Position numbers and translations under genes: made by a program
Source: SUG2458 sp963651465
GTDB taxonomy: Bacteria > Bacillota_I > Bacilli_A > RFN20 > CAG-826
DNA length: 27,960 nucleotides
Assembly: GCA_963651465.1 (NCBI GenBank)
Contig: CAVJPS010000001.1
Span: forward strand, 1-27,960
Direction: 5' to 3'
Notes under the pieces: model-generated
What the model was told of the DNA's origin: nothing
The model's input: only the letters and a program-made list of their open reading frames with translations
Database searches by the model: none
Part shown: positions 24,443 to 27,960 of the stretch, one piece after another
Layout of the letters: each line of letters begins with the position of its first letter
Numbering within the stretch: the stretch's first letter is position 1

Positions 24443-24473
24443 ATTAAATGTATTGTGACTAGGAGATGATAAC

Positions 24474-25655
24474 ATGAATTTTATATTTGTTTCACCAGAG
24501 TTTCCATTTATCTATTTTAATTTCTGTAAGGAACTTAAAAATAGAGGTGTTAACGTTTTAGGAATTGGAGATCAATATAATATTAGTAATGAATTAAAAG
24601 ATTCTTTAACTGAGTATTATCGCGTGGATAATTTAGGTAATTACGAGCAAGTATATAAAGCAGTTGCATACTTTAGTCATAAGTATGGTAAACCTGATTT
24701 TATAGAATCTAATAATGAATTTTGGTTAGAACAAGACGCTATGTTACGTAGTGATTTTAATGTTAATACTGGTAAAAAAAGTGATGATATTATTTTCTTT
24801 AAATCAAAAGAAGCCATGAAAGAATGTTATAAAAAAGCTGGAGTTAAAGTTGCTCGGTATATTATTCCTACTACATTAGATAAAGGATTAAAATTTATTG
24901 AAGAAGTAGGCTATCCAGTTGTTGTAAAACCCGATAATGGATTAGGAGCATATAAGACATATAAAATACATAACGAAGAAGAATTACGTAATTTTTATTT
25001 AAATGATTTTCCATGTGTTAAATACATAATGGAAGAATTTATTGAAGGAGATTTAATTTCTTTTGATGGTATTTGTGATTCAAAATGTAATCCTACTTTT
25101 ATCTCAAATGAGGTATTTCCAACCCCTATTATGAATGTTGTAAATAGTAATTTAGATTTATTTTATTACGTTAATAAAGAAGTACCTAGCGACTTAGAAG
25201 AAGTCGGACGTAAAACTTTAAAAGCTTTTGAAGCTAAAAGCAGATATTTTCATTTAGAATATTTTAGATTAAAAAAATCTAAAAAAGGATTAGGAAACGT
25301 AGGAGATATAATAGGCCTAGAAGTAAATATGAGATGTCCAGGAGGTTACACGCCTGATATGATTAATTTTGCTCATAGTGTTTCAAGTTATGCTATATGG
25401 GCTGATACTATTGTTTATGATGAAAATAAACAAGATTTATCTTTGAAAGATCAATACTGCGCTTATTATGGACGTAGAAATAATAAAATTTATAAACATA
25501 ATTACGAAGACGTAATGAATAAATATGGTGATCATATTTTATATAAAGATAATATGCCTAATGTTTTAGCTGGAGCAATGGGAGATTATTTCTTCATGGC
25601 AAATTTTGATACGATTGAAGAAATGAAAGAATTTGAACATTTCTTAGCACAATAA
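24474..25655 (+). CDS. ATP-grasp carboxylate-amine ligase-like protein
   Basis: The 393-residue protein has the three-part ATP-grasp architecture. A Rossmann-like N-domain (1-100) opens with NFIFVSPEFPFIYFNFC. The ATP-binding core includes VVVKPDNGLGAY (149-160), the MEEFIEGDLISFDG hinge (186-199) and the Mg-binding LEVNMRCPGGYTPD (282-295), followed by a C-terminal domain. Such enzymes form amide or peptide bonds through an acyl phosphate. The substrate is not readable, and no pathway partner is adjacent. ATG 24474 follows AGGAG. It is a single-gene unit followed by an inverted repeat. Confidence 0.85.
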   Translation: MNFIFVSPEFPFIYFNFCKELKNRGVNVLGIGDQYNISNELKDSLTEYYRVDNLGNYEQVYKAVAYFSHKYGKPDFIESNNEFWLEQDAMLRSDFNVNTGKKSDDIIFFKSKEAMKECYKKAGVKVARYIIPTTLDKGLKFIEEVGYPVVVKPDNGLGAYKTYKIHNEEELRNFYLNDFPCVKYIMEEFIEGDLISFDGICDSKCNPTFISNEVFPTPIMNVVNSNLDLFYYVNKEVPSDLEEVGRKTLKAFEAKSRYFHLEYFRLKKSKKGLGNVGDIIGLEVNMRCPGGYTPDMINFAHSVSSYAIWADTIVYDENKQDLSLKDQYCAYYGRRNNKIYKHNYEDVMNKYGDHILYKDNMPNVLAGAMGDYFFMANFDTIEEMKEFEHFLAQ

Positions 25656-25679
25656 ATTTTACAATTCGATTGTAAAATT
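25655..25679. repeat. AT-rich inverted repeat after the ATP-grasp gene
   Basis: AATTTTACAAT (25655-25665) and ATTGTAAAATT (25669-25679) form a perfect 11-bp stem around TCG. No T run follows, so it is at best a weak terminator. Confidence 0.55.
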
Positions 25680-25697
25680 AAAAATAAACTATTAAAT

Positions 25698-25703
25698 TAT
25701 AAT
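25698..25703 (+). promoter_or_regulatory. -10 box of the ttcA-like/Nudix unit
   Basis: TATAAT at 25698-25703 lies 22 bases before the ATG at 25725, with GGAG in between. There is no clear -35 box. Confidence 0.5.
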
Positions 25704-25724
25704 AGCAAGGCAAGGAGTGTTATT

Positions 25725-26591
25725 ATGTACGAAATTGATGAATTTGAACAATCGATTACAAAACGTTATCGTGCCAAATTATGGTCGCGTTTTGTATCGG
25801 CTGTAAAAACATATGATTTAATACAACCTGGTGATAAAATTTGTGTTTGTATTTCGGGTGGCAAAGATTCAATGCTTATGGCTCGTTTATTTATGCAACT
25901 AAAGAAACATAGTGATTTTGATTTTGACGTAGTTTACTTAGTTATGAATCCGGGTTACAACCAAAAAAATTTAGACTTAATAAAAGCAAATATTGAAAAA
26001 TTAAAAATACCTGCAATTATTAGAGATACTGATATTTTTGAAATTGCAAATGCTCAAGATAAAAGTCCATGTTTCTTATGTGCAAAAATGAGAAGAGGAG
26101 CTTTATATAATATTGCTGAAGAATTAGGTTGTAATAAGATTGCGTTAGGTCATCATTACGATGACGTAATTATTACTACTTTAATGAATATGTTAAATTC
26201 TGGTTCATTCCAAACAATGTTACCTAAATTAAAATCTACAAATTATAATGGTATGCAACTTATTAGACCTTTATACCATATTAGGGAAAAAGATATTATT
26301 AACTGGAGTAGATACCATAACCTAGAATTTATTAGATGTGCTTGTAGATTTACTGAAAATATTGAATTAAGTGATGAACCTTCTGGAGGTTCTCAAAGAC
26401 TTGCAACTAAATTATTAATACAAGAATTAATGAAAACATATAATCCACAAGTAGAAAAAAATATTTTTAAAGCAGCATCTAACGTTACAATGGATATGAT
26501 CTTAGGATGGAAAAAAGATGGTATCCACTATAATTATTTAGATTATTACGATAACGATAATAATGAAGATGAAAAAAAGGAAGAAGAATAA
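25725..26591 (+). CDS. TtcA-like tRNA 2-thiolation enzyme
   Basis: The 288-residue protein belongs to the TtcA/TtuA family that transfers sulfur to tRNA (C32 in TtcA). It has the PP-loop SGGKDS (44-49), the cluster-binding CFLC (C116, C119), the GHHYDDVIIT motif (142-151) and C205/C207 in RCACRFT, which can give the third Fe-S ligand. The N-terminal helix before the PP-loop and the total length fit TtcA-like proteins of Bacillota. The acidic tail (DNDNNEDEKKEEE) is unusual but short. ATG 25725 has AAGGAG. The Nudix gene starts directly at the next base, so the two form one unit. The exact tRNA position is inferred. Confidence 0.85.
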   Translation: MYEIDEFEQSITKRYRAKLWSRFVSAVKTYDLIQPGDKICVCISGGKDSMLMARLFMQLKKHSDFDFDVVYLVMNPGYNQKNLDLIKANIEKLKIPAIIRDTDIFEIANAQDKSPCFLCAKMRRGALYNIAEELGCNKIALGHHYDDVIITTLMNMLNSGSFQTMLPKLKSTNYNGMQLIRPLYHIREKDIINWSRYHNLEFIRCACRFTENIELSDEPSGGSQRLATKLLIQELMKTYNPQVEKNIFKAASNVTMDMILGWKKDGIHYNYLDYYDNDNNEDEKKEEE

Positions 26592-27152
26592 ATGGAATTA
26601 GAAAAATTAGAATTAATTCATAAAGGAAATTTCTTATCATATTATATTGCTACTTATCGTAATAATGATGGTGGTATTAAAAAATATGAATTAGTATCTC
26701 GTAATCCTAATTTAAGTATTGAAACTTTTAAAGGACATAATCCGGCTGGAGTTGGTCTAGTATGTTATTCTCCTAATAAAGATAAAATATTATTAGAAAA
26801 AGAATTTAGACTTGCATGTAATGAATTTGTATATAATTTTCCAGCAGGTTTAATTGATCCTAATGAAGGAGTTGAAGAAACTGCTAAAAGAGAATTAAAA
26901 GAAGAAACTGGTATTGATTTAATTAATATAATAGATGTTTTACCACCTTCATATGCTTCACAAGGTACTAGTGATGAAATGATGACATTAATTATTTGTA
27001 CTTGTGATGGAGAAATTACCAATAGTTGTTACGTTGATGAAGAAATAGAAACAAAATGGTATACAAAGGATGAAGTAAAGAAATTATTTGAAGAAAAAGC
27101 ATATATGAGTGTTCGCACTCAGATGTTTTTGTACATGTGGATGAATTCTTAA
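26592..27152 (+). CDS. Nudix hydrolase, ADP-ribose pyrophosphatase-like
   Basis: The 186-residue protein has a perfect Nudix box, G-x5-E-x7-REL-x-EETGI at about 86-108, preceded by a beta-sheet layer with VCYSPNKDKILLEKEFRLAC. The QF/EFR and YNFPAG elements are typical of ADP-ribose or sugar-nucleotide pyrophosphatases. It would hydrolyse a nucleotide diphosphate derivative in the cytoplasm. It begins one base after the ttcA-like stop and depends on an AAGGAAG site inside that gene. Confidence 0.88.
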   Translation: MELEKLELIHKGNFLSYYIATYRNNDGGIKKYELVSRNPNLSIETFKGHNPAGVGLVCYSPNKDKILLEKEFRLACNEFVYNFPAGLIDPNEGVEETAKRELKEETGIDLINIIDVLPPSYASQGTSDEMMTLIICTCDGEITNSCYVDEEIETKWYTKDEVKKLFEEKAYMSVRTQMFLYMWMNS

Positions 27153-27199
27153 AGAAGTTTAGGAAAATCTTTTTTTCTAATTACTCCATAGTTATTAGA

Positions 27200-27208
27200 T
27201 GTTAAAAT
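27200..27208 (+). promoter_or_regulatory. Extended -10 promoter of the HAD gene
   Basis: TGT-TAAAAT with its hexamer at 27203-27208 lies 22 bases before ATG 27230. It is the same motif as before 17270 and 24474. Confidence 0.55.
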
Positions 27209-27229
27209 AAAAAAGAAAGAGGTGTGTTT

Positions 27230-27907
27230 ATGAAAGAGAATATAATTTTTGATTTATACGGTACTTTAATTGATATCAAAACTGATGAATTTTCATTAGA
27301 TTTTTGGGAGGATTTTGCATTATCAACTAAAAATTTTAAAAAATATACTCCTTTAGAATTAAAAGATTCATATTTTAAAACTGTTATTGAACTAGAAAAA
27401 GATAAAGACGAAATTAATATTACGGATGTCTTTAATAAATTATTTCCAGGTTTGGACGAACACGTAATTGATACAATTGCGTGGTCTTTTAGAAAGATGT
27501 CTTATATTAAAATAAAGCTATATAAAAAGGTGGATTTATTATTAAGTTTATTAAAATCTGAAGGTTATAAAGTATATTTATTAAGTAATGCTCAAGAAGC
27601 ATTTACAATGCCTGAACTTATCATGTTTAATTTAAATCAATATTTTGATGATATTTTTATTAGTTCAGCTCATGGCTTAAAAAAACCTAATATTGAATTT
27701 TACAACAAATTAATAAAAAAACATAAACTTGATCCTAGTAAAACCGTAATGATTGGTAATGATTATAATAATGATATATTACCTGCTAAATCATTAGGTA
27801 TGGATACTATTTATTTAGAAACTAAGACATCGCCTAAACAAAGAAAAGTAGAAAAAATTAAGGGTTTTAATTGGAAGAAAATATATAATAAAATAAGAAG
27901 TATGTAA
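27230..27907 (+). CDS. HAD-superfamily hydrolase
   Basis: The 225-residue protein has HAD motif I DLYGTLID (nucleophile D8), motif II LLSNAQ, motif III around LKKPN and motif IV GNDYNND. The second motif I aspartate is Tyr, as in haloacid-dehalogenase-like members; many such proteins in Bacillota act as phosphatases, so the substrate is open. A helical cap follows motif I. I chose ATG 27230 because AGAGG at 27218-27222 sits seven bases upstream; the in-frame GTG at 27224 would be too close to that site. It is a single gene, convergent with the partial gene at the window end. Confidence 0.85.
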   Translation: MKENIIFDLYGTLIDIKTDEFSLDFWEDFALSTKNFKKYTPLELKDSYFKTVIELEKDKDEINITDVFNKLFPGLDEHVIDTIAWSFRKMSYIKIKLYKKVDLLLSLLKSEGYKVYLLSNAQEAFTMPELIMFNLNQYFDDIFISSAHGLKKPNIEFYNKLIKKHKLDPSKTVMIGNDYNNDILPAKSLGMDTIYLETKTSPKQRKVEKIKGFNWKKIYNKIRSM

Positions 27908-27908
27908 T

Positions 27909-27960
27909 TTAATAATTAGAATCATTTTTATCTTCTTGTTCACTAATAATGGTAATTACT
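27909..27960 (-). CDS. C-terminal end of an unidentified protein (partial)
   Basis: On the minus strand a frame stays open from the window edge to TAA at 27911-27909 and encodes 16 residues, VITIISEQEDKNDSNY. It would converge with the HAD gene with almost no gap. The fragment is too short for a family call and could be chance, though its acidic hydrophilic end looks protein-like. Confidence 0.4.
   Translation of the reverse strand, partial: VITIISEQEDKNDSNY

Noticed and set aside
1..27960. TGA recoded as Trp, as in Mollicutes
   Set aside because: All genes are intact with TGG for Trp, and no in-frame TGA is needed to complete any of them.
1..27960. CRISPR arrays, tRNA or rRNA genes, transposases
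   Set aside because: No regularly spaced repeats, tRNA-like ends, rRNA motifs or transposase-like frames were seen on either strand.

Overview
The window looks like chromosomal DNA from an anaerobic, very AT-rich member of the Bacillota, perhaps a host-associated lineage near the Erysipelotrichia/Mollicutes side of the phylum. This is inferred from A/T-rich codon use, strong AAGGAG-type ribosome binding sites, many short intrinsic terminators, an [FeFe]-hydrogenase and a glycyl radical enzyme. Species cannot be named from the sequence. Every visible stop codon is TAA (25) or TAG (3); TGA is never used as a stop, and Trp is encoded by TGG.

Layout. 1-2.9 kb: the end of an unidentified gene and its terminator, a broken XRE-type regulator, then an Asn/Lys-rich 765-residue protein of unknown role with an internal duplication. 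This part looks accessory. 2.98-7.14 kb: a three-gene operon for an NAD-linked, probably electron-bifurcating [FeFe]-hydrogenase (HydC, HydB, HydA order). 7.2-9.6 kb: a Crp/Fnr-family regulator divergent from a NitT/TauT/SsuA-type lipoprotein and permease that have no ATPase gene beside them. A perfect CRP-type palindrome lies between the two transcription units. 9.6-13 kb, minus strand: a tocopherol-cyclase-like protein and a glutamine-dependent NAD synthetase carrying an unexpected Phd/YefM antitoxin-like N-terminal domain. 13-15.7 kb: a small membrane protein, then a minus-strand pair of membrane-anchored proteins (an Ig-like protein and a metallo-beta-lactamase-fold protein with a cysteine cluster). 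15.7-19.7 kb: a small SH3-like protein with a GT4 glycosyltransferase, then a YjjI-type glycyl radical enzyme with its YjjW-type activase. 19.98-24.4 kb: a FecCD/BtuC-type uptake operon (permease, ATPase, binding lipoprotein) running into a methyltransferase, a DUF4250 protein and a YggS-type PLP protein. 24.4-27.9 kb: an ATP-grasp ligase, a TtcA-like tRNA thiolase, a Nudix hydrolase, a HAD hydrolase, and the end of a minus-strand gene at the edge.

How the parts fit. Hydrogenase, glycyl radical enzyme, NAD synthesis and metal or cofactor uptake are consistent with strict fermentative metabolism. The points most worth following are the antitoxin-like domain fused to NAD synthetase, with a palindrome just upstream of its ribosome binding site, and the CRP-type operator placed at -41.5 for the transporter and just downstream of the predicted start of the regulator's own transcript.
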